From a bacterium (GTDB lineage Bacteria; Planctomycetota; Phycisphaerae; Phycisphaerales; UBA1924), in NCBI GenBank assembly GCA_002401225.1, contig NVSM01000012.1:43236-50756 (forward strand): a DNA stretch of 7,521 bases, written 5' to 3'. The notes below the pieces were generated by a model. It searched no databases, was not told the DNA's origin, and saw only the letters and a program-made list of their open reading frames with translations. Positions 7,139 through 7,521 of this stretch are shown here, piece by piece; the first letter of the stretch is position 1, and each line of letters opens with the position of its first letter. A program made the position numbers and the translations under genes.

Positions 7139-7143
7139 GGAGG
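7139..7143 (+). promoter_or_regulatory. Ribosome binding site of propeller copy 3
   Basis: GGAGG lies six bases before the ATG at 7150, in the same context as copy 2 (TTTGGAGGAACAAG then ATG). Confidence 0.8.
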
Positions 7144-7149
7144 AACAAG

Positions 7150-7521
7150 ATGACAAACAAACAGAACGGCCTGCGAGCATTGGCGTTTTCTATGGTGATT
7201 GGCGCAGTTGTGGGTGGCGTGACTGCACAAGATGGCGAGTGCATGGAGCCTGAGTTGGTTGGCTCACTTGGGACGGCGACCTATCACAACAGTTCTTGGG
7301 ATGCCGTCCGCGAGGGCAACCTTGTGTATCTGGCTGGCAGCAGGACGGGATTGCAGGTTGTTGATGTGAGTGATCCGGCATTGCCTGTAGTTGTTCAAAC
7401 GCTCGACCCGATTGGTATCGAGGACAGAATCCAAGGGATTGATGTTGAGAACTCCTATTTGTATATCGCTGAACGAGTGACCGGGCTGCGCATTATTGAT
7501 CTTACTGATCCTGCATCTCAA
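7150..7521 (+). CDS. LVIVD-repeat propeller protein, array copy 3 (3' partial)
   Basis: The frame is open from the ATG at 7150 to the window edge, giving 124 codons of a longer gene. The N-terminus MTNKQNGLRALAFSMVIG is identical to copy 2 over its first 18 residues, then diverges within the signal peptide and ends VTAQ before mature QDGEC. Two LVIVD-type units are visible: NLVYLAGSRTGLQVVDVSDP and SYLYIAERVTGLRIIDLTDP. By analogy with copies 1 and 2 the missing part should complete a seven-bladed propeller and carry a dockerin tail, but this cannot be seen. It lies 56 bases after copy 2 with no terminator between, so it is likely in the same transcript. Confidence 0.85.
   Translation, partial: MTNKQNGLRALAFSMVIGAVVGGVTAQDGECMEPELVGSLGTATYHNSSWDAVREGNLVYLAGSRTGLQVVDVSDPALPVVVQTLDPIGIEDRIQGIDVENSYLYIAERVTGLRIIDLTDPASQ

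Larger units (their letters stand above)
7101..7242 (+). repeat. Leader and signal-peptide repeat, copy B
   Basis: This is the partner of 5827-5968, aligned without gaps. The five differences in its first 50 bases (upstream of the start codon) and four in the next 50 (signal-peptide codons) show the noncoding and coding portions are about equally conserved. Confidence 0.9.

Noticed and set aside
1..7521. CRISPR array, tRNA, rRNA, insertion sequence or phage genes
   Set aside because: I saw no regularly spaced short repeats with unique spacers, no cloverleaf or rRNA core sequences, and no transposase, integrase or phage structural motifs. The repeats found are explained by protein repeats or paralogous leaders.

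Overview
The window looks like part of a Planctomycetota genome, most likely class Phycisphaerae. Four of the six genes end in a short C-terminal domain built from two DxNxDGxxNxFD calcium-loop halves and finishing in Gly-Cys-Pro or Gly-Cys-Gln. This is the 'GC-type' dockerin-like tail known from marine Phycisphaerales. A secreted HzsA-like protein with a CxxCH haem motif fits the same group. The assignment is inference, because no rRNA or taxonomic marker is present.

Layout. Bases 1-1060 (+) hold the 3' part of a secreted propeller-like protein with a dockerin tail. It converges on a large minus-strand gene (1137-3539) for an HzsA-related secreted protein with one c-type haem site and a dockerin tail. 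A strong bidirectional hairpin terminator (1080-1114) lies between them. A 125-base divergent intergenic region follows, then a compact fumarylacetoacetate hydrolase (FAH) family enzyme (3665-4396, +), the only evident cytoplasmic enzyme here. From 4549 to the end of the window runs a plus-strand tandem array of LVIVD-repeat seven-bladed propeller proteins. Two are complete (4549-5811, 5876-7093) and a third is cut by the window edge (7150-7521). Each has a signal peptide, and both complete ones have dockerin tails.

How the genes relate. The dockerin-tailed proteins share a C-terminal module, which suggests a common surface or export fate. No cohesin, sortase or sorting machinery is visible. 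The second and third propeller genes share a nearly identical 5' block (91 of 100 bases) covering the untranslated leader, the ribosome binding site and the signal peptide, while their mature parts have diverged strongly. This points to tandem duplication, with the leader either recently homogenised or held by selection. The most interesting points are this leader and body contrast, a small dyad upstream of both genes whose symmetry is kept by paired base changes, and a conserved six-cysteine pattern in the propeller proteins.
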